DNA of 64,000 nt, from positions 54,371 through 118,370 of the forward strand of contig JAZQFJ010000027.1 in the NCBI GenBank assembly GCA_045539475.1, read 5' to 3'. The notes beneath the pieces were generated by a model that was not told the origin of the DNA, did no database searches, and saw nothing but the letters and a program-made list of their open reading frames with translations. The translations under genes were made by a program, and so were the position numbers. The stretch comes from SIG480 sp045539475. Lineage in GTDB: Bacteria > Bacillota > Clostridia > Oscillospirales > JAAYXM01. This document shows, one piece after another, positions 25,303 to 33,349 of the stretch. How positions within the stretch are numbered: position 1 is the stretch's first letter; each line of letters begins with the position of its first letter.

Positions 25303-25629
25303 ATGGATTCATTAAACCCGAGAATGAACTTTACACAGCCGAGACCTCAAAATGATTTTTATGAGCTCAGCGGCTCACCTTCCGCTCAGCAATCACAGGT
25401 GCTGATGCTCGGCGAACAATTGCAATCCTCAATCGGATATTATGTGAGCTGCGAGTTCTTAATCGGCACGCAGATACTTGAAACGCGTGACGGTATTCTC
25501 GCCAAGGTCGGCACAAACTTTCTCACGCTGTATCAGCCAAATCTTGAGCGATACATCGTCTGTGACTTGTATGCACTTAAATTTATCACCATTTATAACA
25601 GCACAACTGTCCCAAGCCTGAACAGATAG
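25303..25629 (+). CDS. GerQ-like spore coat protein
   Basis: A 108-residue protein. The N-terminal 38 residues are polar and low in structure. The C-terminal domain (about 40-102) reads LQSSIGYYVSCEFLIGTQIL, then VGTNFLTLYQP and YIVCDLYALKFITIY, matching the GerQ domain in layout. GerQ is a coat protein that is cross-linked in spores and holds CwlJ in position. GGAGTG lies 6 bases before ATG 25303. It follows the CwlJ-like gene by 21 bases, the same pairing as in spore-formers, and ends at a terminator. Confidence 0.82.
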   Translation: MDSLNPRMNFTQPRPQNDFYELSGSPSAQQSQVLMLGEQLQSSIGYYVSCEFLIGTQILETRDGILAKVGTNFLTLYQPNLERYIVCDLYALKFITIYNSTTVPSLNR

Positions 25630-25634
25630 ACAAA

Positions 25635-25675
25635 GAATGCGGCAGAATCATTTCTGCCGCATTCGCTCTCTTTTT
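25635..25675. terminator. Terminator after the gerQ-like gene
   Basis: GAATGCGGCAGAA (25635-25647) and TTCTGCCGCATTC (25652-25664) form a perfect 13-bp stem with a 4-nt loop. GCTCTCTTTTT follows. It also faces the end of the convergent Na/Pi gene. Confidence 0.9.
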
Positions 25676-27434
25676 ATACCTTAGTAAGAACATACTTTTC
25701 AGCGTATTTATTGAAGTCATCAACAAACTCACCCTTAACGGAGTGCTTGACCTGGTTGAGATATCCGTGCGTGTTGAGTTCTTCTTTTCGGATCTGAATA
25801 ATGCATACCGCGATATTCGAGCAATGGTCGGAAACTCTTTCGCAGTTCGTGAGAACGTCTGAGAGGATAAATCCAAGCTCTATAGTGCAGTTGCCTTCCT
25901 TAAGGCGCTTGATATGACGTGCCTTGATATCACTGCCGAGACCGTCGATAACCTGCTCAAGCGGCTCGACGTGTGCAGCAAGCTGCGCATCGTCCTGACC
26001 GAATGAGCGGATAGCAATGTCAAGAATTTCTTCAACCGCCGCAACGAGGATATGTAAGTCTGCCTTTGCTTCGTCGGAGAAGCTTATTCCCTTCTCGTCC
26101 ATTTCGCGTGCGGTTTTGAGAAGGTTTACGGCATGGTCGCCTATTCGTTCAAAATCTCCGATTGTATAAAGAAGTCTTGAAATCTCGCGGCTCTCGTCTT
26201 CGGATACGCCAAGCCCCGACAGCTTTACGAGGTATGTGCCGAGCTTGTCCTCATAAGTGTCGATTCTCGCTTCGGCATCCTCAATCTCCTGTGCACGCTT
26301 TTCCGAGAAATCCCACATCAGCTCTGCTGCATCATGGAAGGTTGCTTTCGCAAGCGCTGCCATTTCTCCGGCGATGCCTTTGCAACGCTCAATTGCAAAG
26401 CTCGGGGTGTTGAGAAGACGTTCATCAAGGAAGTTCGTTGCATCCTCAGGTGCGCTATCCGGTACCGAAATCGTTGCAAGGTGACCGAGCTGCTTTGAAA
26501 ACGGAAGAAGTACGAAGGTTGAAAACACATTAAACATTGAATGAACAACCGCAATATCAACAGCAGACATCGACATTGTTTTAAAGCTGAATTCAAAGAA
26601 AAGGTCAAGACCGTAGAACAAAACAAAAACGATTATAACGCCGATTATATTGAAATACAGATGGACAAGCGCCGCTCTTCTCGCATTCTTTTTCGCACCG
26701 ATGCACGAGATAAGCGTTGTTGTACACGAACCGATGTTCTGACCGAGAATCATCGGTATTGCAAAGCCATATGTAACATTACCCGCAACAGCCATCGCCT
26801 GCATAATACCAACGGATGCAGATGAGCTCTGCAAAAGCGTGGTAAGAGCAAAGCCTGCAAACATACCGAGAATGGGATTTGTGAACATAAGAAGGAAATC
26901 CTCAAACCCCTGAAGGCTTGTTATCGGCTCCATAGCGTCAATCATCGTATTCATACCGACCATAAGCACACCGAAACCGACAAGTATCGAGCCGATATCG
27001 CGCTTTTTGCTCTTCTTTGAAAGCATTATCATCGCAATGCCGACAAATGCAAAAAGCGGAGCAAAGTTTGACGGCTTTAAAAGCTGAACAAAAAAGCTGT
27101 CTCCCTGAATACCTGTAAGGCTGAGTATCCACGCCGTTGCGGTTGTACCGATATTGGCGCCCATAATAATTCCTATCGCCTGTGCAAGCTTCATTATGCC
27201 GGAATTTACAAAGCCGACAACCATAACCGTCGTCGCGGCACTTGACTGGATAATCGCCGTTACAACCGCACCGAGCAAAACGCCCTTGAATATTTTGTCG
27301 GACAGACGCTCGAGAATTCCCTCAAGCTTGCTTCCCGAAACGCGCTCAAGCCCCGAGCCCATAACCTTCATTCCGTAAAGGAACAGGGCGATACCGCCAA
27401 GAAGCTCAAAAATCGTAAAAATGTCAATACTCAC
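25674..27434 (-). CDS. Na+/phosphate cotransporter family protein with PhoU-like domain
   Basis: A 586-residue membrane protein. Residues about 1-310 hold two inverted Na/Pi repeats, each with the QSS motif (IIQSSAATT near 62 and LLQSSSASVG near 200), and 8-9 membrane helices. Residues about 345-560 form a soluble PhoU-like helical domain (IGDFERIGDHAVNL, NCERVSDHCSNIA). The NptA/YjbB type moves phosphate with Na+, probably as exporter or importer depending on gradient. The start is GTG, with AAGGAGA 6 bases ahead. It has a clear promoter and is monocistronic. Confidence 0.9.
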   Translation of the reverse strand: MSIDIFTIFELLGGIALFLYGMKVMGSGLERVSGSKLEGILERLSDKIFKGVLLGAVVTAIIQSSAATTVMVVGFVNSGIMKLAQAIGIIMGANIGTTATAWILSLTGIQGDSFFVQLLKPSNFAPLFAFVGIAMIMLSKKSKKRDIGSILVGFGVLMVGMNTMIDAMEPITSLQGFEDFLLMFTNPILGMFAGFALTTLLQSSSASVGIMQAMAVAGNVTYGFAIPMILGQNIGSCTTTLISCIGAKKNARRAALVHLYFNIIGVIIVFVLFYGLDLFFEFSFKTMSMSAVDIAVVHSMFNVFSTFVLLPFSKQLGHLATISVPDSAPEDATNFLDERLLNTPSFAIERCKGIAGEMAALAKATFHDAAELMWDFSEKRAQEIEDAEARIDTYEDKLGTYLVKLSGLGVSEDESREISRLLYTIGDFERIGDHAVNLLKTAREMDEKGISFSDEAKADLHILVAAVEEILDIAIRSFGQDDAQLAAHVEPLEQVIDGLGSDIKARHIKRLKEGNCTIELGFILSDVLTNCERVSDHCSNIAVCIIQIRKEELNTHGYLNQVKHSVKGEFVDDFNKYAEKYVLTKV

Positions 27435-27489
27435 GCAAATTCTCCTTTCTTCTCCGAAAGCGTTATATTTTCCAATTTACTCCGAGTAT

Positions 27490-27518
27490 ATCATAACACA
27501 ATCTACAATGGTGTTCAA
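27490..27518 (-). promoter_or_regulatory. Na/Pi cotransporter gene promoter
   Basis: On the minus strand, TTGAAC (27513-27518), 17 bp, TATGAT (27490-27495). The leader is about 50 nt. The rest of the stretch 27519-27659 shows no gene. Confidence 0.6.
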
Positions 27519-27659
27519 TAGATTTAAAAAATAAAATTTGCAATTTTATACAACGCCTTTTCGTGCAGATTGACGGAGAGGAAGTGTCTTGTGAGTATGA
27601 AACCGGAAAGGTGAATTTTCCTTCTATCGCAAATAATTTTCCAAATAGCAAAAAAAGAG

Positions 27660-27688
27660 TTGACAATGGTAAATATTCGGGATATAAT
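27660..27688 (+). promoter_or_regulatory. Consensus promoter of tRNA-Ala
   Basis: TTGACA (27660-27665), exactly 17 bp, TATAAT (27683-27688). Both hexamers match consensus fully. Start of transcription is predicted about 7 bases before the tRNA. Confidence 0.9.
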
Positions 27689-27701
27689 TATATAGTTATT
27701 T

Positions 27702-27777
<76 letters not shown>

Positions 27778-27822
27778 AACAAAAAACGTACCAACCTTAC
27801 GGATGGTACGTTTTTTGTTTTG
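27778..27822 (+). terminator. tRNA-Ala terminator
   Basis: A 16-bp perfect stem (27778-27793 with 27804-27819, core ACGTACCA/TGGTACGT) begins directly after the CCA. The right arm contains a run of six T and ends in GTTTTGG. Confidence 0.85.
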
Positions 27823-27972
27823 GTGTTACGCGAGACGGTGAGGGAGCGAACAGGACGGCGCTCCGCAGAGCGCAAAAAGGGTGCCGGTGGCACGCTTTTT
27901 AGTCCGCGGGTAGATCCCCAATGTAAGTTTACGAAAAACGCAAATGGCATCCGTAAGGTTGGTACGTTTTTT
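27781..27972. repeat. 25-bp inverted repeat enclosing a GC-rich hairpin block
   Basis: Bases 27781-27805 recur exactly as their complement at 27948-27972 (core GTACCAACCTTACGGAT). The 142 bases between hold two hairpins: GCGCTC-CGCA-GAGCGC (27858-27873), and a 12-bp stem with one mismatch followed by T (27874-27900). No gene is seen from 27778 to 28089. The left copy belongs to the tRNA terminator, so the element looks like an insertion or inverted duplication of the terminator region. Confidence 0.7.
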
Positions 27973-28089
27973 CATTATTTAAAAATTTTATTTTTGTTTT
28001 TTGCATAATCACCTCATTCCCGCGCAAAATATATGTACATCATCACGAAGAGATTTCGTGCTGATACAATTTTTAAGAGGTGAATTAAA

Positions 28090-28230
28090 ATGTCTAACCA
28101 GCAGAACAACAAAAACAATCAGAACAACCAGCAGAATCAGCAGAACAAGAATAACCAGAACAATTCTCAGAACAAAAACAATCAGAACAACAGCCAGAAC
28201 AAAAACGACAACAACCAGAGCAACTACTAA
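28090..28230 (+). CDS. 46-residue Asn/Gln-rich miniprotein
   Basis: A small gene with a good ribosome binding site (AAGAGGTG, 8 bases before ATG) and a strong terminator after its TAA. The product has 23 Asn and 12 Gln in 46 residues, plus four Lys and four Ser, with one Asp and a final Tyr. It is built of QNKNNQNNS-like units. It has no hydrophobic residue except Met1 and no signal peptide, so it should be disordered and soluble. The function is unknown; by size, composition and genome type it could be a small spore or stress protein, but this is a guess. The repeats are in-frame codons (cag/aac/aat/aaa), not a CRISPR or satellite array. Confidence 0.75.
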   Translation: MSNQQNNKNNQNNQQNQQNKNNQNNSQNKNNQNNSQNKNDNNQSNY

Positions 28231-28237
28231 ACCCGGC

Positions 28238-28281
28238 AAAAACAACCGTTCCGCTTACTCTCTCGCGGGACGGTTGTTTTT
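28238..28281 (+). terminator. Terminator after the Asn/Gln-rich gene
   Basis: A 17-bp stem (28238-28254 with 28265-28281, one G-T pair; core AACAACCGT/ACGGTTGTT) with a 10-nt loop and T-rich right end. It abuts the dinB promoter. Confidence 0.85.
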
Positions 28282-28311
28282 CTTGAACAGAAAAAACATT
28301 TATGGTACAAT
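28277..28311 (+). promoter_or_regulatory. dinB promoter with inverted repeat over the -35
   Basis: TTGAAC (28283-28288), 17 bp, TACAAT (28306-28311) preceded by TGG. TTTTTCT (28277-28283) and AGAAAAA (28289-28295) flank TGAAC. This block of 32 bases matches the murB promoter except at two positions. Confidence 0.65.
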
Positions 28312-28348
28312 ATATAATATAGCAGAGTTTCCCGAAAGGAGGATTTTC

Positions 28349-29566
28349 ATGGACAGACACATACTTCACTGCGACTTGAACGCATTTTTTGCATCTGTTG
28401 AAGAGGTTCGCAACTCCGAGCTTCGCAAATATCCCGTGGCTGTCTGCGGAAATCCTGAAAACCGCCACGGGATTATCCTCGCCAAAAACGAAAAAGCGAA
28501 GAAATTCGGCGTGAAAACTGCCGAAACAATATGGCAGGCACAGAAAAAATGCCCCGAGCTTGTGCTTGTCCCTCCGCATTACAAAGACTATGCAAAATAT
28601 TCTCGCATAGTAAACGACATTTATTTGCGCTATACCGACCTTGTCGAGCCGTTCGGTATTGACGAATCCTGGCTCGACGTGACCGGCTCTGCCCATCTTT
28701 TCGGAACTCCGCGCGAAATCGCAGACGAGCTGCGTCGTGTCGTCAAAGACGAAACAGGCCTTACTATATCTGTCGGCGTTTCCTTTACAAAAGCCTTTGC
28801 AAAGCTTGGAAGCGACTATAAAAAGCCTGATGCCACGACGGTAATAACACGCGAAAATTATAAAGACATTGTCTGGAAGCTTCCGGTTACGGATTTGCTT
28901 TTCGTAGGAAAGAGCGCGAAGAAAACTTTCGAGCGCCTCGGAATCTCCACTATCGGTGAGCTTGCCGCAAGCTCAAAGGAAAGCATCAGCTCCCTTCTCG
29001 GAAAAACAGGAGAAACAATACACGACTATGCCAACGGAATAGACTTATCCCCCGTCCAATCGGCTTTTGCCGAGACCGATCCGAAATCCATCGGGCGCGG
29101 AACAACCTTTCCACACGACCTTACGGAGATTTCTGACATCAGAACAGGCATAACAGTTCTATCCGATGACGTTGCTGCGCGTCTGCGAAAAAAGCACCTT
29201 ATGGCAAACGTGGTAACGCTGACAGTCCGTGACCCCAACTTCAAAACAACATCACGTCAAAAAACGCTTTCCTCACCAACGCATCTTGAACACGACATAA
29301 CAGAGGCGTGCATGGAGCTTTATATGCGCTATTATGCAACGCGCCGGTCTCCCGTGAGAATGCTTACCGTTACTGTTTCTTCTCTCGTCGATGAAGACAC
29401 AGCGGGACTTTTGCAATTTTCTCTTTTCGGCGATGATGAAATGCACGAAAAAACCGAACGAATAGAGCTTGCGATAGACAAAATACGCAACAAATTCGGA
29501 CGCGGTGCAATGAAGAAAGGCTCTTTTTTGAACGAAAACTTCTCTATACGCGAAAAAGACGATTGA
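28349..29566 (+). CDS. dinB: DNA polymerase IV (Y family)
   Basis: A 405-residue translesion polymerase. HCDLNAFFASVEEVRN (7-22) has the first catalytic Asp and the FF steric gate. GIDESWLDVTGSAHLFG carries the second acidic pair. The thumb has helix-hairpin-helix elements (LLFVGKSAKKTFERLGISTI), and a little-finger domain follows from about residue 240. The length is normal. AAAGGAGG lies 6 bases before ATG 28349. No LexA-type box of the CGAACN4GTTCG kind is seen at its promoter; instead it shares a palindromic block with murB. Confidence 0.94.
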   Translation: MDRHILHCDLNAFFASVEEVRNSELRKYPVAVCGNPENRHGIILAKNEKAKKFGVKTAETIWQAQKKCPELVLVPPHYKDYAKYSRIVNDIYLRYTDLVEPFGIDESWLDVTGSAHLFGTPREIADELRRVVKDETGLTISVGVSFTKAFAKLGSDYKKPDATTVITRENYKDIVWKLPVTDLLFVGKSAKKTFERLGISTIGELAASSKESISSLLGKTGETIHDYANGIDLSPVQSAFAETDPKSIGRGTTFPHDLTEISDIRTGITVLSDDVAARLRKKHLMANVVTLTVRDPNFKTTSRQKTLSSPTHLEHDITEACMELYMRYYATRRSPVRMLTVTVSSLVDEDTAGLLQFSLFGDDEMHEKTERIELAIDKIRNKFGRGAMKKGSFLNENFSIREKDD

Positions 29567-29581
29567 ACCCGAAAAAACGGC

Positions 29582-29619
29582 AAAAGTACTTGACAAACAA
29601 GTGCTTTTTGGTGTATTAT
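29582..29619 (+). promoter_or_regulatory. guaB promoter overlapping the dinB terminator hairpin
   Basis: TTGACA (29590-29595), 18 bp, TATTAT (29614-29619). AAAAGTACTT and AAGTGCTTTT (one mismatch) form a hairpin with T-tract across the -35, probably the dinB terminator. The two functions share bases. Confidence 0.6.
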
Positions 29620-29656
29620 ATTCTTTAAATAAATAAACAAAGGAGTGTTGCGGATT

Positions 29657-31120
29657 ATGGATATCAGCAAGAAAGTTTGCGGCGAAGGCTTGACGTTTGA
29701 CGATGTGCTTCTGGTGCCCGCAAAGAGTGAGATTCTCCCGGCAGATATTGACGTTTCTACACGTCTCACAAAGAAAATAAAATTGAACATTCCCGTTATG
29801 AGTGCGGCCATGGATACGGTTACCGAGTCGCGCATGGCGATTGCCGTTGCCAGAGAAGGCGGCATCGGCGTTATACATAAAAATATGACTATTGAAGAGC
29901 AGGCAAACGAGGTGGATATGGTAAAGCGCTCGGAAAACGGCGTTATCACAAATCCGTTCTTCTTAAGCCCGTCTCATACCCTCGGCGATGCAGATGACCT
30001 TATGGCAAAGTATCGCATTTCCGGTGTTCCGATCTGTGATAACGGAAAGCTCGTCGGCATCATCACTAACCGCGATATGAAGTTTGAAACAGATTACACC
30101 CGCCCGATTTTTGAGGTTATGACAAAGGATCGCCTTGTTACTGCTCCTGTCGGCACAACGCTTGAGGACGCAACCGACATTCTCCGCAGAAACAAGATTG
30201 AAAAGCTTCCTATTGTTGATGATAACATGGCTCTCCGCGGTCTTATCACGATAAAAGATATCGAAAAGGCTCAGAGATACCCGAACTCCGCAAGAGACGA
30301 CAAAGGCCGTCTTCTTGTTGCCGCTGCTATCGGTAACACTGCAGATGTTCTGGACCGCGCGAAGGCTCTTGCTGATGCCGGTGTTGACGTTTTTGTTCTC
30401 GACAGCGCACACGGTCATCATATCGGAATCAGCCGCGCCATTGATAAGGTCAAGAGTGCATTCCCGAACGTTGAGCTTATCGCAGGAAACATCGCTACTC
30501 CCGAAGCTGCTGCTGATCTTATCGCAGCAGGTGCGGATGCTCTCAAGGTCGGTATGGGTCCGGGTGCTATCTGCACAACGCGTATCGTCGCAGGTATCGG
30601 TGTGCCGCAGATTACGGCAGTTATGACTGTTGCGGAAGTTGCAGACAAGTACAACATCCCCGTCATCGCAGACGGCGGTATAAAGTATTCCGGAGATATC
30701 CCGAAGGCAATCTGCGCCGGCGCATCTGTCATCATGCTCGGTTCGCTCCTTGCCGGATGCGATGAAGCTCCGGGTGAATTTGAGATGTATCAGGGCAGAC
30801 GCTTTAAGGTTTACCGCGGTATGGGTTCTCTCGGCGCAATGTCAAAGGGTGGCCGTGACCGTTACTTCCAGCAGAACAACCGTAAGCTCGTTCCCGAAGG
30901 CGTTGAAGGCCGCGTTCCTTATAAGGGCCCGGCAGGCGACACCGTATATCAGCTTATAGGCGGTCTCCGCGCAGGTATGGGATATTGCGGTGCAGAAAAC
31001 ATTCAGGCACTCCGCGAAAACGGCCGTTTCATCAAGATTACGGGCGCAGGACTTAAGGAAAGCCATCCGCACGATATCTACATCACAAAAGAGGCACCGA
31101 ACTATTCGGTCAATCCGTAA
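29657..31120 (+). CDS. guaB: IMP dehydrogenase
   Basis: A 487-residue enzyme that oxidises IMP to XMP, the committed step to GMP. The TIM barrel begins with LTFDDVLLVPAKSEILPADI. A pair of CBS domains spans about 95-210. The catalytic loop GMGPGAICTTRIVAGIGVPQ has Cys306, with Ala in place of the more common Ser two residues before it. YRGMGSLGAMSKGGRDRY, and the C-terminal GGLRAGMGYCGA that binds phosphate and K+, are present. ATG 29657 is used, with AAAGGAG about 11 bases upstream. It has its own promoter and terminator. Confidence 0.97.
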   Translation: MDISKKVCGEGLTFDDVLLVPAKSEILPADIDVSTRLTKKIKLNIPVMSAAMDTVTESRMAIAVAREGGIGVIHKNMTIEEQANEVDMVKRSENGVITNPFFLSPSHTLGDADDLMAKYRISGVPICDNGKLVGIITNRDMKFETDYTRPIFEVMTKDRLVTAPVGTTLEDATDILRRNKIEKLPIVDDNMALRGLITIKDIEKAQRYPNSARDDKGRLLVAAAIGNTADVLDRAKALADAGVDVFVLDSAHGHHIGISRAIDKVKSAFPNVELIAGNIATPEAAADLIAAGADALKVGMGPGAICTTRIVAGIGVPQITAVMTVAEVADKYNIPVIADGGIKYSGDIPKAICAGASVIMLGSLLAGCDEAPGEFEMYQGRRFKVYRGMGSLGAMSKGGRDRYFQQNNRKLVPEGVEGRVPYKGPAGDTVYQLIGGLRAGMGYCGAENIQALRENGRFIKITGAGLKESHPHDIYITKEAPNYSVNP

Positions 31121-31129
31121 AACAACTAT

Positions 31130-31160
31130 GAGCCGCATTCACTATGCGGCTCTGTTTATT
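31130..31160 (+). terminator. guaB terminator
   Basis: GAGCCGCAT (31130-31138) and ATGCGGCTC (31144-31152) form a 9-bp stem with a 5-nt loop, followed by TGTTTATT. Confidence 0.8.
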
Positions 31161-31185
31161 AAAAAATCAAAGGAATGATTACTTT

Positions 31186-31911
31186 ATGTCCTGCAAAATG
31201 CAAAAGGATTTGAGCGTTTTTATAAGCCAATGCGACAGCACTTCAAAAATGAGTATACCGAGCATCTTTTCCCTCTTCGGTGATCTTGCATCGGAGCATG
31301 CACCGCAAATAGGTCTTGGTTTTAGCACTCTTGCAGAAAAAGGCTTGTTCTGGATTGCCGTAAGAACCAAAATCAAGGTTCACCGCCGCCCTGAAATGAC
31401 GGAGAGCTTCCTTGCAAACACCTGGCCGGAAGCCCCCGGCAGGGTACGCTGTGTAAGGTACTACACCCTCACAGACATCAACTTGAATCTGATTGCCGAA
31501 GGCAAGAGCGAATGGGCAATAGTTGACCTTTCAACCGGAAGACCGCATAAGCTCTCAGAAATCTATCCGGAAGAAATGCAACATCTCACCGACACTGCTT
31601 GTGACGAGCCCTTCAATAAAATTGCTGAGAACACCGATGATGCAGAAAAATTTGCCGTCTACACAGTACGTTCAACGGACATTGATATTGGCAAGCATAT
31701 GAACAATGCGGCATATATCCGTGCAGTTTTCGGTGCATTCACCTGCGCAGAGCTTGAAGAAATGGATATAAGCGATGTTGAAATAAACTTCAAAGCGCAG
31801 TGCTATGAAGGAGATGAGCTTGAATTCTACAAACGCAAATGTGGCGATGCCACCGAAATAATTATTCTTCGCCCCGATGGCAAATGCGCCGCAACGGTAA
31901 GGCTTGCGTGA
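31186..31911 (+). CDS. Acyl-ACP thioesterase
   Basis: A 241-residue double hot-dog protein of the FatA/FatB-like bacterial family, which releases fatty acids from acyl carrier protein. The first hot dog (about 5-125) has GLFWIAVRTKIKVHRRP. The second (about 150-240) opens with the conserved TDIDIGKHMNNAAYIRAVFG, including the Asn-His catalytic region. ATG 31186 is chosen by similarity of the start; AAAGGA lies about 11 bases ahead, and ATG 31198 is an alternative. It lies between two terminators and forms a single-gene unit, or reads through from guaB. It may set fatty acid supply or chain length. Confidence 0.85.
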   Translation: MSCKMQKDLSVFISQCDSTSKMSIPSIFSLFGDLASEHAPQIGLGFSTLAEKGLFWIAVRTKIKVHRRPEMTESFLANTWPEAPGRVRCVRYYTLTDINLNLIAEGKSEWAIVDLSTGRPHKLSEIYPEEMQHLTDTACDEPFNKIAENTDDAEKFAVYTVRSTDIDIGKHMNNAAYIRAVFGAFTCAELEEMDISDVEINFKAQCYEGDELEFYKRKCGDATEIIILRPDGKCAATVRLA

Positions 31912-31930
31912 AATATTGATTATAAAAGTT

Positions 31931-31967
31931 TACTGCGTTCGCAAAAGCGAACGCAGTATGCTTTTTT
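31931..31967. terminator. Terminator between thioesterase and GH4 genes
   Basis: TACTGCGTTCGC (31931-31942) and GCGAACGCAGTA (31947-31958) form a perfect 12-bp stem with an AAAA loop. CTTTTTTATTT follows on the plus strand, and the convergent GH4 gene ends here. Confidence 0.9.
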
Positions 31968-33330
31968 ATTTATACATTTTAAGGTATTCTGCTGTGTTGG
32001 CTACCATTCCGTCAAACATCTCACGAGCCTTATCTATAGGCAAACGTACCAGCGGGTCGTTTGCAAATACCGCGAATGCAAGATCTAAGCTTCTTTCGGA
32101 AATTGCCTCGTCAAGCGACACCTGATTTCCGCACGCGCGTGAGACAAGCGAATAAATCTCTTGCGGAATTTCGCCTGCAAAAACCGGCTTTACACTGTCA
32201 CCGCGGAAAACCGCATTTGTTTCAACGATTGCCTCCATCGGCAAATTAGGAATTTGCCCGTAGTTCGGAAGATTTACATTGGTTATGAGGTCATCAAGGC
32301 CGAGAAGCGCCCGCATCTGACGGCATCCGTCCTCGCCGGTCGGCTTAAACTCCGGCTTCATTTCTCCCGAGAGAAGCTTTGCGCTCTTCTCTAATCTCTC
32401 GCGAAGCTGGTTTCGTCTCCAGTCAACGGTTGTAAGCCCGAATCCCCAGCCTTCTACCTGTTCGGGGCTGTTGAGATACCAGTCACCCGGGCAGAACTCC
32501 GCAAGATGACGGTCACCCGCCGCGGCAATAACTCCGTAACGAAGGAATAAATCAAACTTAACCTTCTCACCGTGTCTTACTTTGTCATTTATAAGGTTCT
32601 CACCCTGCTTGAAGTCAAAGCCGCTTTCACGGTGCTGTACCGCGAACTCGCGGTACAGGGGGAACAAATCAGTATTCTTGTACTTTGCTTCCGTAACCCA
32701 TGTAAAATGGTTTACGCCTATCGGATTTACCTTAATTTCCTCACGCTTTACATCCTTTATTCCACAAAGCTTATCGAGCATTCTTGAAAGAAGAACCTGT
32801 GTTCCGAAAACCTCATGACAGCATCCGAACGCCTTAATTTGCGGGAAAACTCGATAAAGCGCCTTTATGCTGATGCTCATCGGGTTCGTATAGTTGATAA
32901 CCCAAGCATCCGGGCAATACTTTTTTATCGCTTCACCAAATTCTTCAAACATCGGCACCGTACGGAGCGAGCGGATAATCCCGCCGGGGCCTACGCTGTC
33001 ACCGACAGACTGATATATACCGTACTTTTCGGGATAATGCACATCGGAATGCATCTCATCAAACGTTCCCGGAAAGATTGATATTATTACAAAATCCGCG
33101 CCATCGAGCGCCTCACCTATCGTATTGCACGCAAGGTATGACCAATCCCCGATTTCTATGCTGTTTCCTATCGTTTCATTTTTCTTCGCGGCATCAAAAT
33201 CTATATCGTACAAATACACCGTGCCGCCCATATCCTTATCCTGAGCAAGATCGGTCATGAACCCCCACGCCCAACCGCGTGAACCTCCACCGATGTATGC
33301 AACCTTCAGGTCCTTGTAATTCTTATGCAT
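31966..33330 (-). CDS. GH4 family glycosidase, alpha-galacturonidase (LplD)-like
   Basis: A 454-residue NAD- and metal-dependent glycosidase. The Rossmann motif is AYIGGGSRGW (11-20), NYTNP is at 146-150, and the metal ligands are expected in GCCHEVFG (169-176) and GVNHFTW (205-211). The start of the protein, and the stretch YPEKYGIYQSVGDSVGPGG, resemble Bacillus LplD, which acts on alpha-galacturonides, more than alpha-glucosidases or alpha-galactosidases of GH4. GH4 enzymes work in the cytosol by redox-assisted elimination. AAGGAAAGGA precedes ATG. It is the last gene of the operon that starts with an LplA-like lipoprotein, the same partnership as in lplABCD but without the permeases here. 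Confidence 0.85.
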   Translation of the reverse strand: MHKNYKDLKVAYIGGGSRGWAWGFMTDLAQDKDMGGTVYLYDIDFDAAKKNETIGNSIEIGDWSYLACNTIGEALDGADFVIISIFPGTFDEMHSDVHYPEKYGIYQSVGDSVGPGGIIRSLRTVPMFEEFGEAIKKYCPDAWVINYTNPMSISIKALYRVFPQIKAFGCCHEVFGTQVLLSRMLDKLCGIKDVKREEIKVNPIGVNHFTWVTEAKYKNTDLFPLYREFAVQHRESGFDFKQGENLINDKVRHGEKVKFDLFLRYGVIAAAGDRHLAEFCPGDWYLNSPEQVEGWGFGLTTVDWRRNQLRERLEKSAKLLSGEMKPEFKPTGEDGCRQMRALLGLDDLITNVNLPNYGQIPNLPMEAIVETNAVFRGDSVKPVFAGEIPQEIYSLVSRACGNQVSLDEAISERSLDLAFAVFANDPLVRLPIDKAREMFDGMVANTAEYLKMYK

Positions 33331-33349
33331 TGTAAAAATCCTTTCCTTG

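Noticed and set aside
28090..28230. Short repeated units (cagaacaac-like) that look like a tandem repeat or CRISPR array
   Set aside because: The units are irregular in length, lack unique spacers, and form an open frame with ribosome binding site and terminator, so they are codons of a low-complexity peptide.
28265..28311. LexA-type SOS box at dinB
   Set aside because: GAAC is present but the second half-site at the proper spacing is not; the repeat there is TTTTTCT/AGAAAAA, shared with murB.
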